A stretch of DNA of 64,000 bases from a virus (IMGVR_UViG_3300033978_000480:93527-157526), one strand, 5' to 3'; shown: positions 16,108-25,650, numbered from the stretch's first letter. A program made the numbers and translations. Notes: generated by a model not told the origin, from the letters alone.

Positions 16108-17988
16108 ATGCTTAAAACCACGCTCGGACAAGTCCTGATTAACGAAGCGCTCCCGCCGGAGATGCGCGACTATGACCGCGTGCTCACTAAAAAAAGCATG
16201 GGCGCGCTGGCGACTGAGCTAGCCAAGTCGCATCCCGAAAAATATCGGGAGGCAATGAAAAAACTGCACGACGTCGGCAAAGACGCTGGTTACAGCAGCG
16301 GCGGGCTTTCTTTCAGTTTGAAGCACATTCGCCCGACGCTGGCCGTGAAAGCCGCGCAGATTCGCACGCAAAATGCCATGCGCGAGATTCTGTCCGACAA
16401 GCGTTTAGACAGCAAAACGCGGCAAATTAAACTGCTAGAGTTAGCTGCAAACACGCAAAAAGAGTTGCTAGACAAGGTCTACAAAGAAGCCGAGAGCCAA
16501 GACAATCCGCTGGTGCATCAGATTGCTGGCGCTGGTGTCGGCAATAAATATCAATTGAATTCTTTGATCGGGGCTGACATGCAGTACCTCGATCACCGCG
16601 GCGAGCCGATTCCAATTCCAGTGCTACGCGGCTACGGGCAAGGGTTACGCCCCGTTGAATATTTTGCCGGCGCTTTCGGTACCCGCAAAGGTGTTATCGA
16701 CCTTAAGACGGCCACCGCCGACGCTGGGTTTTACGGTAAACAGCTGGCGCAGATGACGCACAGACTTTTAGTCACCGCGGACGACGATGACGATACAGAC
16801 GAAGAGCGCGCGGCATCTGCGTTAGAACGTGGCTACCCCACAGACGTCGATGACCCAGATAACGAGGGCTCACTGCTCTCTCGCCCAATCGGACCGTATA
16901 AACGCAACACGGTATTAACGCCGAAGATCCTGCGTGACATTAAGGACATGGGCGTTAAAGATATTTTAGTCCGTAGCCCGATTGTAGGGGGTCCAGCAGA
17001 TGGCGGCGTATACGCGAAGGACGTTGGTTATCGCGAAAAAGGCCGTTTACCGCCGGCTGGAGATTATGTGGGCATCGCCGCGGCCCAAGCGTTGTCTGAA
17101 CCTGTCACACAAAGCCAGATCAGCTCGAAACACTCTGGCGGTGTCGGCGGCGCAGGCGCAATCTCTGGTTTTAAAGCGCTCAATGCCCTTGTGCAGGTGC
17201 CGAAAAAATATCCCGACGGCGCCGCGCATGCGCAAGCCGACGGCCGGGTGCAAGAAATCCGTCCGGCTCCGCAGGGCGGCCACTATGTGCAGATTAATGG
17301 GCAAGATCACTATGTTCCGACCGAGAGAGCATTATCAGTTAAAAAAGGCGATGATCTTGAAGCTGGCGACGTACTATCTGACGGTATGCCCAACCCGTCA
17401 GAGATCGTAAAGCACAAAGGCATCGGCGAGGGTCGGCGTTATTTTGTGCAAGCCATGCGGCAGGTAATGGGCAATAGCGGGATTACAGCTCACCGCCGAA
17501 ACATTGAATTATTGTCGCGCGGCCTTGTAAACCATGTCCGGCTGACCGACGAATATGGCGATTACTCGCCGGACGACATTGTGCCGTACTCTTCGTTAGA
17601 GCGAAATTGGACGCCGCGCGACGGAAGCGTGTCAGCGGCGCCGCAGACATTAACCGGGCACTATCTCGAAAAACCGGTTTTACACTATTCAATCGGCACG
17701 AAGATCGGTAAAAACGTGCTAACGAACTTGAACAAATACGGCATTAAAAATATTCAAGCCCACAAAGAACCGCCGCCGTTTCAGCCGGAAATGGTGCGGG
17801 GTATGGCCAATATTTCAAATGACCCGGATTGGATGACGCGCATGCTTGGGTCGTACCAAGAAAAAGGTTTAATGAATAGCGTTCACCGCAACTTATCCAG
17901 CGACGCCGCCGGCAGCAGTTATGTGCCTGCTTTAGCGCAAGGTGAGCAGTTTGGCGTAACCGGCACGACAAGCGGGTGGAAGCCTTGA
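16108..17988 (+). CDS. RNA polymerase beta-prime C-terminal part
   Basis: ATG 16108 gives 626 residues. It continues the beta-prime chain where the fusion gene stops. The bridge helix region is near residues 140-165 (GAGVGNKYQLNSLIGADMQY). The trigger loop is near 183-221 (EYFAGAFGTRKGVIDLKTAT, then ADAGFYGKQLAQM), matching cellular EYF..HGARKG..D.AL.TA.SGY. The late motif VGIAAAQALSEPVTQSQISS (near 320-340) aligns with VGIIAAQSIGEPGTQ. An Asp/Glu-rich insert (about 226-240) is unusual. Together with the 10707 product it supplies a complete active centre. Confidence 0.92.
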   Translation: MLKTTLGQVLINEALPPEMRDYDRVLTKKSMGALATELAKSHPEKYREAMKKLHDVGKDAGYSSGGLSFSLKHIRPTLAVKAAQIRTQNAMREILSDKRLDSKTRQIKLLELAANTQKELLDKVYKEAESQDNPLVHQIAGAGVGNKYQLNSLIGADMQYLDHRGEPIPIPVLRGYGQGLRPVEYFAGAFGTRKGVIDLKTATADAGFYGKQLAQMTHRLLVTADDDDDTDEERAASALERGYPTDVDDPDNEGSLLSRPIGPYKRNTVLTPKILRDIKDMGVKDILVRSPIVGGPADGGVYAKDVGYREKGRLPPAGDYVGIAAAQALSEPVTQSQISSKHSGGVGGAGAISGFKALNALVQVPKKYPDGAAHAQADGRVQEIRPAPQGGHYVQINGQDHYVPTERALSVKKGDDLEAGDVLSDGMPNPSEIVKHKGIGEGRRYFVQAMRQVMGNSGITAHRRNIELLSRGLVNHVRLTDEYGDYSPDDIVPYSSLERNWTPRDGSVSAAPQTLTGHYLEKPVLHYSIGTKIGKNVLTNLNKYGIKNIQAHKEPPPFQPEMVRGMANISNDPDWMTRMLGSYQEKGLMNSVHRNLSSDAAGSSYVPALAQGEQFGVTGTTSGWKP

Positions 17989-18018
17989 GCCGCTTTTTGT
18001 AGGATATAAGGACTTCGG

Positions 18019-18038
18019 CGCGGTAAATTATTGCCGTG
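18019..18038 (+). other. Hairpin after the polymerase operon
   Basis: CGCGGTAA (18019-18026) pairs with TTGCCGTG (18031-18038) with G-U wobbles around an ATTA loop. It is followed by TCATTATTTGTG, which is only moderately T-rich. It sits in the 81-base gap between polymerase and the next gene and could be a weak terminator or an mRNA processing hairpin. Confidence 0.35.
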
Positions 18039-18069
18039 TCATTATTTGTGCGCAGCATGGAGGCTGGCC

Positions 18070-20454
18070 GTGTATAACAAAAAAGCTAAAGAGTCGTCCG
18101 TTAAGCATCTGCTCAACGTCATGCGGTCCTATGACCGGACCCAGACTAAGTACGCTGATTTAGGCGGAAAAGGTGATGACACTTCTTTCGAGCAGTCGTT
18201 TAGCAATCTTGCGCACGCCTATCTCCGCGACTCAGCACCCAAGCTCCTTGACCACGAGATCGGTTTCCAGCTTCTCGACCGTAATCGCGAGAACACCAAG
18301 GCTGTCGGTGTATTTGCGTTTAAAGTTGGTTCGATGTGGCTGTACGCGCCCGTGTTCTTTTTAAACGGCGACCTCAAGGGCCACGAACTGCTGTATATCA
18401 AGAATCAGGACATGTTCGTGCCGCTCAAGGAAAACTGGATTAACTATCTGATCAACCGCAAGCCCAACATTCTTGGTAGCGGCGTCGAGCGCAATCTGTC
18501 TAATCTCGGCCAGCGCCAGCCTGACTTTACGCAACTCTCTCGTAGCCCGTCGAAGTTTGGTTCGGCGAAACCCACGCTTAAAGAGATGATGACGGCCGCT
18601 ATGCCGGCGTTCGCCAAGAGCGCCACATTAAATACACAACAAACCTTCGCTGAACTCGGTGAAGCGTTAAACCTGAAAACGTTCTTAAAGCAGGCTGGTT
18701 TAGACGTAATCGGCTCGTTAATTAAAATGTGCCAGTACGCGCCGCAGGTAGCCAACGCAATCGACGAGTTTCACGGTTTAGATATCATCAAAGAAGCAAT
18801 GGCTGCTGCCAAGCTTCGCGAAGCCGCCTCGACTACCAAAGTTGCCAGCGTACTGTCGGAAGCACCTAAGACGCCCGAAGCGGCCAAGGGTCTCAAGGTC
18901 ATCGCGTATGACGCTACAGTTCAGACCAAACTGCCGGCTGGTCATACAGAAGAAGATCAAGAGAAGTTACTGCGCGACGGTGTGCTGATCCAAGACCAAC
19001 GCGACCGCGACAATGTCTCGATCCCTTACAACATTCAGGTCGAGAAAAAGCTGTTCAATCCGACCGAAAGCGGCCTGTACGAGATCCTCGTCAAGCCCGG
19101 CGATATTGAGCGCTGCTACGTGGCTGTGCACCCGCAAGGCGCTGCCAAGCGCGAGAACTTCATTACTGTTGTGCGCACAGACGGCAAGCCTGACTGGCTT
19201 AATACCCGCGCTGACCAAGTGTTTGCGCTGTCGCGCGTTGAGGGCGAAGAGTTTGACAAGTGGTTCGACGCCCTGCCCGAAGCCAACAGCGTGCCCAGCA
19301 AAGACGCGCGGTATATCGCACTTAGCAAGCGCGGTGACTGTACGGCTCCGTTCCGCGTTATTCGCGAGTACGGCAAGTCGGAGCACGACATGCAGTGCTA
19401 CGAAGTGCATCTTGAAGATCACTCGAAGTATCCGCCCAAGGGCAGCATTTGCGGTAGCTGCTATACAGACCCTCTGAACTATGACAAGTGGCGTGACGGT
19501 GTTCGCATTCACCTGAACGGTAAGAAGGGTTCCAGCCTGCGCGCGAGCATGGGCGACATCTTCGTGCCGGAAGGTTTCAAGCTCCTCAAGGTGAGCAAGG
19601 GCGCAGACGATGAGGACACGGTTAAAGATCAGGACGCATGTGGTTGCGGCGAGAGTGATCCGCCGGCCCTGCAGCCCGGCAACCTCGTTGACGCGCAACT
19701 GGCGCTGATGGGCAAGACTGCCGCCTTAACTGTGTACCACAACGGCACAGAGGTCAGCATTAACAAAGAAGCCAGCCTAAGCCCCATCAAGGCGCTGGTC
19801 ACACTTGTTGAGCACCACGGCCTGCGTGAAGAAGCTGCCCGCGAGATCTTAAAGCAAGCGTCTGCCAAGAAGAAGTTTGAGTGCCGCGTGAAGTACGCCG
19901 ATCCGTACGGCGGCGCAATGCTCGTCAACAGCGCCCCGAACGCCCCGACAGATCCGGGCCCGGTTATGGGCGGCGAAAGCATCATGGGCACCAGCGTTCC
20001 GACCCAGCTCGGTATTGACGTTGGTCTGCCTGTGTCTGGCATGAGCGCGAGCAACACAGACCGCAGTGTTTACAACCCCAACACGCAGTTTGATAAGCGA
20101 GACGTGCGGTCTATCGTTGACGCCGCGCAGAGCGGCCAGCGCGAAGTATTTGACACGGCCATGGTGGGCACAATGTTGCGCGCTGTACGTGACGACTCGC
20201 TGGTTGACCGGTATATGGGCGAGCTGACCAAGGGGTTAGACAAACTTGGCCGCATTTTATTTATGTTTTACTGGCACGGCGATCGGTTTGCTGAGCGTTA
20301 TGGCAAGTCCGACATGCCGGAACTAGAAGATTCGCTGCGCAACGCGTTTGAAATGCTCGGCGACGTTATTCTGTTCCTCAAGCAGAAAACAATTGAACCG
20401 TATCCCGAAGAGGCCGCGTCGGATATCGATCTTGGCGCTACCGCTAACGTTTAA
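18070..20454 (+). CDS. Large probable virion protein, unknown family
   Basis: GTG 18070 is chosen because GGAGG lies 7 bases upstream; 794 residues. An N-terminal domain (to about 150) has DLKGHELLYIKNQDMFVPL. A helical middle, a Cys-containing beta region (GSICGSCYTDP near 460; ACGCGESD near 525) and a C-terminal helical domain (FDTAMVGTMLRAVRDDSLVD, LGRILFMFYWHGDRF) follow. Codon use (AAG, CTC, GTC preferred) resembles the capsid and sheath genes rather than its neighbours, which suggests high expression and therefore an abundant virion component. It could be a portal or inner head protein, but no portal motif is recognisable. Confidence 0.6.
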   Translation: MYNKKAKESSVKHLLNVMRSYDRTQTKYADLGGKGDDTSFEQSFSNLAHAYLRDSAPKLLDHEIGFQLLDRNRENTKAVGVFAFKVGSMWLYAPVFFLNGDLKGHELLYIKNQDMFVPLKENWINYLINRKPNILGSGVERNLSNLGQRQPDFTQLSRSPSKFGSAKPTLKEMMTAAMPAFAKSATLNTQQTFAELGEALNLKTFLKQAGLDVIGSLIKMCQYAPQVANAIDEFHGLDIIKEAMAAAKLREAASTTKVASVLSEAPKTPEAAKGLKVIAYDATVQTKLPAGHTEEDQEKLLRDGVLIQDQRDRDNVSIPYNIQVEKKLFNPTESGLYEILVKPGDIERCYVAVHPQGAAKRENFITVVRTDGKPDWLNTRADQVFALSRVEGEEFDKWFDALPEANSVPSKDARYIALSKRGDCTAPFRVIREYGKSEHDMQCYEVHLEDHSKYPPKGSICGSCYTDPLNYDKWRDGVRIHLNGKKGSSLRASMGDIFVPEGFKLLKVSKGADDEDTVKDQDACGCGESDPPALQPGNLVDAQLALMGKTAALTVYHNGTEVSINKEASLSPIKALVTLVEHHGLREEAAREILKQASAKKKFECRVKYADPYGGAMLVNSAPNAPTDPGPVMGGESIMGTSVPTQLGIDVGLPVSGMSASNTDRSVYNPNTQFDKRDVRSIVDAAQSGQREVFDTAMVGTMLRAVRDDSLVDRYMGELTKGLDKLGRILFMFYWHGDRFAERYGKSDMPELEDSLRNAFEMLGDVILFLKQKTIEPYPEEAASDIDLGATANV

Positions 20455-20463
20455 AGGTGAATT

Positions 20464-20847
20464 ATGCCTAGTACAGTTTGGTCCGGTAGTGTTTCGTTTA
20501 CAGCCACCGGCAGCCAGTCGAACACAATCGCTGTACCGATGCCGCACCGCGCGACATTGCGCGGCTACAGCCTCGTCGAGTCGGCGGGTGGCGCAACTGG
20601 CAATTTTACGGCTGCGCTGTACACCAGCAAACAAGACACGGCACCGAACAACACGCTTCCGGCCGACTCTTTTAAATTAATGTCGTTTGACCAGACCGCA
20701 GCGTCTAATAACAATCTGAACTTGTCGTACGTTAATCGCGACGGAACGCCAACAAATCCGCAGCGTTATCTCTACCTCAAAATCACACCGGCTGCGACAA
20801 AAACGCTGGTGTTTTCTGTAACCGTCGATACCCCGACGCTTCGATAA
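20464..20847 (+). CDS. Small beta-rich protein, possible decoration or head protein
   Basis: A soluble protein of 127 residues, with AAAGGTG upstream. The whole chain reads as alternating beta strands rich in Thr, Ser and Asn (WSGSVSFTATGSQSNTIAVP, LYLKITPAATKTLVFSVTVD), typical of jelly-roll or Ig-like domains. It lies between the abundant 18070 product and an HTH protein in the head module. A capsid accessory role is plausible; no specific homologue is recognised. Confidence 0.5.
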   Translation: MPSTVWSGSVSFTATGSQSNTIAVPMPHRATLRGYSLVESAGGATGNFTAALYTSKQDTAPNNTLPADSFKLMSFDQTAASNNNLNLSYVNRDGTPTNPQRYLYLKITPAATKTLVFSVTVDTPTLR

Positions 20848-21795
20848 ATGAATAACACGTTGCGTGATAGCCCGCGTCGTGCTCCGCACTGGCGCTGGCT
20901 GCGTGCTGTTGAAATCGACGGCGGTGGTTTTCGCGCGTCCCGGAATATTGACGGGCCCGATGGTTTTATCTGGATTCGCCGCGCCCTAAAACTCAAGCGG
21001 CATTTTGAGCGAGCTAATAACAGGCCGCAGGCGGTATACGCGCTGCTGTACCGAGACCGCGACCTGTTCTGGGCGCATGCGATTTGGAGCGAAGATAAGT
21101 CGCCAACGCGCTGGGCAATAGAGGCGCGTATTTTAGCTGGCCAGACAGACGAAGAAATTGCGCAAAAAGCTGGCACAGAACCGGGCGTCATCGCAGCTTA
21201 CGCAAATACATTTTTCGACGTACGCGATAAATTAGATCGCATGGATTACGTCCAAAACGTAGTTATGGCTGACGCCGTAACGCGTGGGCTACAGGAGCGG
21301 CACTATGACCTGCTCTGGAAATTGCTCGGTTTTCGCGGCGGTCCTCACGTAATTGATGCAGTAATTAATAAGTTTCCAAACGTGAATCGCCCAGAAAACG
21401 CGGACGGTGTTTCTGGCTATTTTCAAGATATGGCGATCAGTAGCATGAAATATAAGGCCGCCATAGCCAGTTTGAGCGTTCCAATTAATACACATACACA
21501 GTTACCATTGCTCGATTCTTTTGTAAAATATGTAGAAATCGAGCGGACGACGGATAGTACCAGCAAGGCACACGCAACGATTGTCGAAAATATCGGCGCG
21601 ATGTTATCTGCACTTCCGTTCAAAGTGGGTACAAAACTGGATTCGGCAGCTATAAAAATGTTACCTTACGATAACGGGGCTGCCGAGTTACGAAACGATG
21701 AAATGATGATTGTGGCTACTGGCGGCTCGCTGGATAATCAAACGATCATCCAAGCACTGCATTACCCGGAGAATACCGATGCGGGCACTAAGTAA
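20848..21795 (+). CDS. Helix-turn-helix protein, possible small-terminase-like DNA-binding protein
   Basis: A 315-residue protein starting immediately after the previous stop. Residues about 90-130 contain IEARILAGQTDEEIAQKAGT followed by EPGVIAAYANTFFDVRDKL, a helix-turn-helix of the type that binds DNA in small terminase subunits and response regulators. The N-terminal part is rich in Arg and Trp; the C-terminal half is helical. In phage head modules a gene here often encodes the small terminase. I see no large terminase in the window, so this remains tentative. Confidence 0.45.
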   Translation: MNNTLRDSPRRAPHWRWLRAVEIDGGGFRASRNIDGPDGFIWIRRALKLKRHFERANNRPQAVYALLYRDRDLFWAHAIWSEDKSPTRWAIEARILAGQTDEEIAQKAGTEPGVIAAYANTFFDVRDKLDRMDYVQNVVMADAVTRGLQERHYDLLWKLLGFRGGPHVIDAVINKFPNVNRPENADGVSGYFQDMAISSMKYKAAIASLSVPINTHTQLPLLDSFVKYVEIERTTDSTSKAHATIVENIGAMLSALPFKVGTKLDSAAIKMLPYDNGAAELRNDEMMIVATGGSLDNQTIIQALHYPENTDAGTK

Positions 21796-23164
21796 AGAAG
21801 CTGAGCAAAAATTAATTAGCGCTATTGAACGCGCGGCCTCCCTTGTTAACGATGGCGCCAACCCAAACGACGCCATTGTTAAAAGCGCTTCGGACGCTAA
21901 CATCCCAGCCGGGCACATTAATCTTATGGTGCACGCCTACAACACTGGCCGTACCACGAAGCAGCGCGAGCAGGGTTCTAATCCGCTAGAGAAAGCAGCA
22001 GACTTTCAATTAGCAAATGCAGATACCGTTATGGCGCGCTTATATCCGCAACAAGTCAAGACATCGGCAGAACTGACGCAGTCGTCTGTTGTGTCGGCTG
22101 AGTACGCTATATCGCCGCGCGGTTTCATCGGCCGCCGAAACGCTGAGATGCAGAAAGCTGCCGCCGCTCAGTCGATTCTCCCGGAAAAGACTTTCGTACC
22201 AGCACCCCGCGACGATCATTCAGCCGCCCGTCGTGCTTACAGCCAGCAAGTTGCCGAAAAGCGTGCGGCTGAAGAACTTCGTCGGCAAGCAACCGCGGCG
22301 CATATGAAAGCTGCCGCGGCCATGGAAGATCTTTGTCATTACTTTCGTGTACCCGGCAGCATGGCGTTTAACGACGCTGTTCGCGAGGTCGGTTTGCGGC
22401 TTGGTGACATCGGCGTCTCAACACTCAAGAAAGCCGCTGCTGTATACCCGCAGTTAGAGAAACAAGCCGCCACGAACGAGAACTTTTTCGGTAATTTGCC
22501 CGTGGTCACGCTTGTTGAGGACGTTATTCGCGCCGTTGGTTCGTATAACGACGCGCAAAGCAAAATTGCCGCAACGCAAACCAAGGCAGCTGAATTCGGT
22601 AAGAAAGAAGTACCAGAAATTATTACAGGTTCGATCCTGCATGACCCCAAGACAGCTCCGCTAGCTTTAAAAGTGGCTGCTGTTGTCGGTAAAGGAAAAA
22701 AAAAACCTGATAGTCCAGAACCTGCCCCGTTAGGCTCGTATAGCGGCGTGTTATCGCACATGGGCAAAATTATGGGTCCCGGCGCTGCTATTGCTAAAAG
22801 CGAAACAGACAGCGACCCGACGCGGCAAAAAGCCAAAGCGTTTATGAGCATGTCTGACGCCGACCACGAAAATAAACTTCAGCAGATTAAATCGCGCGGC
22901 GTGTTAAATGATCTCATCCTGAACGACCCTGTAATCTCTGGTTATGACCCGCACGAAGTAGCTTCTGCTTATAATCAGATCGCCGAAATGGCTCCTAACT
23001 TTACCGGACAAAGCGCGGCTATGCAGGCGTTACTTCGCAAACGGTTAGAGGCGGGTCAGCTGGCTGATTTTGACGTAAAGCAAATGATTGAAATGGAAAA
23101 ACTGCGCGCTGAGAGTTTAAAGTCAAATCTTGAAGCGCAGCAAAAAGCTCGTGAACTCCTGTAG
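21779..23164 (+). CDS. Ala-rich helical virion-module protein
   Basis: ATG 21779 overlaps the previous gene by 17 bases and has CGGAG upstream; 461 residues. The chain is strongly helical, charged and Ala/Lys-rich, with repeated K-A-A tripeptides (LEKAADF, MQKAAAAQ, LKKAAAVY). A likely coiled coil spans residues about 150-185 (RAAEELRRQATAAHMKAAAA). A Pro/Lys linker near 310 precedes a C-terminal helical region. Position upstream of the protease and scaffold suggests an internal head or core protein cleaved during maturation, but this is inference. Confidence 0.5.
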   Translation: MRALSKEAEQKLISAIERAASLVNDGANPNDAIVKSASDANIPAGHINLMVHAYNTGRTTKQREQGSNPLEKAADFQLANADTVMARLYPQQVKTSAELTQSSVVSAEYAISPRGFIGRRNAEMQKAAAAQSILPEKTFVPAPRDDHSAARRAYSQQVAEKRAAEELRRQATAAHMKAAAAMEDLCHYFRVPGSMAFNDAVREVGLRLGDIGVSTLKKAAAVYPQLEKQAATNENFFGNLPVVTLVEDVIRAVGSYNDAQSKIAATQTKAAEFGKKEVPEIITGSILHDPKTAPLALKVAAVVGKGKKKPDSPEPAPLGSYSGVLSHMGKIMGPGAAIAKSETDSDPTRQKAKAFMSMSDADHENKLQQIKSRGVLNDLILNDPVISGYDPHEVASAYNQIAEMAPNFTGQSAAMQALLRKRLEAGQLADFDVKQMIEMEKLRAESLKSNLEAQQKARELL

Positions 23165-23172
23165 GACTTAGC

Positions 23173-24153
23173 ATGAACAACACCGAAGCAAAAGAACTTG
23201 CGCGCGGCTTGTCCGGTGTGGCGCTACGCGAGCCGAATGACGCCATGAGCAAAGTGGCTGCAGCCGTTGTTGACTTACAGTTCAAACAAGCCGCGATTGA
23301 TCTGCAGCAAATCATCAGCAGCCCGTATACGCAGAATGCTTTACTGGGCGCTGGCGCTGGTGGTTTAATCGGCGCGCTGCAGGGTAAAAAGAAACGCCGC
23401 GCCGTGCTTGATTACGCCTTAATGGGCGGCTTGGGTGGTCTTGGCGCTACCGCAGCAAAAGAAATGTTATTAAAACCCGCGACGCCACCCCCGGCCGTTG
23501 CTGCAGCCAAATACGATAACAACCCGGTTGGGGCTGCGACTGGCTTGGCTGCTGCTGGCGCTGGTGCCTACGGCGGTCGTCAGGTTGCAAACGCAATTGA
23601 CTCGCACGGCAAACTCAACAGGCTTCTGGGCGCTGATTCGGCAATCGCTAAACAACTACAGCCGACCATCGACAGCCTGCGCTCTACGAACGGCGCAACA
23701 AAAATCACTGAGAACCTTACGGATCATTTGCGGGCTGCGCAGCTTGCTGGTAACCCGTCGCTTGCAACACGGCTGCAGTCGTTAGCTCGCGGGAATGACC
23801 ACATGCCACGTGACGTCGGCCTGCACCTTGAAAATGCCGGTATGACAACGCCATCTTCTGTGGCCGGTCGCGTGCAATCAGCTCGCGGCGCAGCTCGTGG
23901 CAACTTTTTAGGTGGCCTCTTCGGTCGCAACACGGACGACGTCGCTAACTCGATGGCAGCGATTGCCGCCGAGCCGGCTTCTGGCGTCGGTCGCGCTGGC
24001 CGCGGATTAACCGGTTCTCAGTTGCAGCAGGCGCTGCGGCGGTTACCGCGTCGTGGAGGCGCTCTCGTCGGTCTCGGTTTACCCGTATTAGGTGCGCTGG
24101 CCGGTCCAGCGCTTTTAAACAGTTTTAGCAGCGGCGCTGCCGCGGGTGAGTAA
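23173..24153 (+). CDS. Glycine-zipper membrane-interacting head-module protein
   Basis: A 326-residue protein with AGGAC upstream. Hydrophobic Gly/Ala stretches occur at about residues 56-68 (LLGAGAGGLIGAL), 82-95, 118-132 and near the C-terminus (GGALVGLGLPVLGALAGPAL). Basic patches separate them (GKKKRRAV, RRLPRRGG). The protein belongs to the same compositional type as those at 3214, 9101 and 9821. Location directly before the head protease makes a packaged, ejected, membrane-channel protein a good hypothesis. Confidence 0.55.
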   Translation: MNNTEAKELARGLSGVALREPNDAMSKVAAAVVDLQFKQAAIDLQQIISSPYTQNALLGAGAGGLIGALQGKKKRRAVLDYALMGGLGGLGATAAKEMLLKPATPPPAVAAAKYDNNPVGAATGLAAAGAGAYGGRQVANAIDSHGKLNRLLGADSAIAKQLQPTIDSLRSTNGATKITENLTDHLRAAQLAGNPSLATRLQSLARGNDHMPRDVGLHLENAGMTTPSSVAGRVQSARGAARGNFLGGLFGRNTDDVANSMAAIAAEPASGVGRAGRGLTGSQLQQALRRLPRRGGALVGLGLPVLGALAGPALLNSFSSGAAAGE

Positions 24154-24155
24154 AC

Positions 24156-25622
24156 ATGAGCATGATCAAAGTTATTCAACCGCACTCGCAGGATTTCAGC
24201 GAGCCGGTCGCCGCGCTAATTAAGATATCTAGTCGCGGCATCATTGGCGCCGACAAGCAAGACCTTGTAAAACGCGCCGGCGCTGAATTTGCGCACAAAC
24301 TTGAAAACATCAAGTTTGCCAAAGATGAGATCCCGGTTCACATGATCGCCATCGGGGCTACGGAAGATTACGGCCCCAACCGCAACGGCGACGGGTTTAG
24401 CCGCGAATGCTGCCAAAACTATCACAACACATTTGAAAAGTACGCCCGTTTTTACCGGGATCACGCCAATAAAAATCCGGCAAAAAGTTTCGGCATTGTA
24501 AAAGCCAGCGCCTACCACGAGCCGATGCGCCGTATTGAGCTAGTTGTAGCTTTAAACGGCTCTAAAGAAGCCGCTGATCGTAACGGTGGTTTAATTGCCG
24601 ATAAGGAAATGGAAAAGCTGGCAAACGACAAAGACATCGCCGTTTCCATGGCCTGCAAGATCCCGTTTGATAAGTGCTCTTCCTGCGGCAACACGGCCAA
24701 GACACGGGCCGAATACTGTGACGCTGTAGAAAACGGCGGGCACTGCAAGGCTGGCGGTTTACGGCGCAATATCGGGCGCGTTCTAGACGACGGCCACGTA
24801 CTGCACGCCGATAACCCCAATCCTAGCTTTTTTGATATTTCGCACGTTTTCAGGCCTGCAGACCGCATTGCGTATGTTTTCGGCAAAGTCGCCGAACTGC
24901 AAAAGGCGGCTTCTGCGCACTGTATTTCCGGGGTAGAGCTGGCCGAGCAAATGGGGATTACTGCCCCGATTGCCTTTGACGCTGGCGGTACCCCTAGTCG
25001 ACGGGTGCAAACACAATTAGAGGCGTTAACACAATTAGCGCAGGCTGAGAAGTTAGCTGGTGACGGCGCTGCGTGGGCCCAGACCGCTCTCGCGTCTAAT
25101 CCAGTTGTTCAACCGGCTATTGATGTAAATTGCTGCCCGTCTGTTAAAATGTCGGAAGTGTTGCGCGGATTAACAGACGCCGGTGTAATCCTGCCTTTGC
25201 GGGACTTTCTGGCGTTGACAGTTAAATCAGCCAATGCGAAACTTGTTAGTGCAGTGGCCTACGCGCTGCCTAACATGTTCTCTAAAGTTGCAAACGATCC
25301 TGATGTCGTTGGGTTACTTGAGAACAACGTGTACTATCCAGCAAATGCCGCGTCGCCAAGCGTGCGGGTATGGGCTGAAAAAGTAGCACACACACATAGC
25401 GTATTACCGAGCAATGTTGAAAAGCGGGCTTATTTAGCCGCTCTTCGCAACGCTCAACCCAGTGAGTTTTCAACAGATAAACAAGCAAGTGGAGAAGCAG
25501 AAACAGCTCTTGCGCAACATTACGCTTTGTATAAGATCGCTGCTTACGCCACAATCTGCGAGAAATATGGAAATCATTGGTTGACAACAAACCACTGTGT
25601 ATTGCAAAATTATGTCACATGA
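24156..25622 (+). CDS. Head maturation (prohead) serine protease with zinc-like Cys cluster
   Basis: A 488-residue protein beginning 2 bases after the previous stop. The N-terminal 230 residues fit herpesvirus-assemblin/HK97-type prohead proteases: RFYRDH103ANKN holds the catalytic His and IAVS164MACKIPF the catalytic Ser strand. Directly after the Ser strand lies a Cys cluster (CSSCGN, YCDAVENGGHC), probably zinc-binding. Residues about 245-488 form an additional helical region of unknown role that may be a self-cleaved tail. The gene precedes a scaffold-like protein and the major capsid protein, the usual order. It would trim scaffold and internal proteins during head maturation. Confidence 0.75.
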   Translation: MSMIKVIQPHSQDFSEPVAALIKISSRGIIGADKQDLVKRAGAEFAHKLENIKFAKDEIPVHMIAIGATEDYGPNRNGDGFSRECCQNYHNTFEKYARFYRDHANKNPAKSFGIVKASAYHEPMRRIELVVALNGSKEAADRNGGLIADKEMEKLANDKDIAVSMACKIPFDKCSSCGNTAKTRAEYCDAVENGGHCKAGGLRRNIGRVLDDGHVLHADNPNPSFFDISHVFRPADRIAYVFGKVAELQKAASAHCISGVELAEQMGITAPIAFDAGGTPSRRVQTQLEALTQLAQAEKLAGDGAAWAQTALASNPVVQPAIDVNCCPSVKMSEVLRGLTDAGVILPLRDFLALTVKSANAKLVSAVAYALPNMFSKVANDPDVVGLLENNVYYPANAASPSVRVWAEKVAHTHSVLPSNVEKRAYLAALRNAQPSEFSTDKQASGEAETALAQHYALYKIAAYATICEKYGNHWLTTNHCVLQNYVT

Positions 25623-25629
25623 ACGGAAG

Positions 25630-25650
25630 CTAATCGCTTAACACGATTAG
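25630..25650 (+). other. Hairpin before the scaffold-like gene
   Basis: CTAATCG (25630-25636) pairs perfectly with CGATTAG (25644-25650) around a 7-base loop, in the 46-base gap between protease and scaffold-like genes. No U-tract follows. It may protect or process the mRNA so that the capsid genes are expressed more strongly than the protease. Confidence 0.45.

Noticed and set aside
18070-20454. Portal protein call for the 794-residue product
   Set aside because: Position would allow it, but no portal motif is readable and the codon bias suggests a higher copy number than a 12-mer portal.
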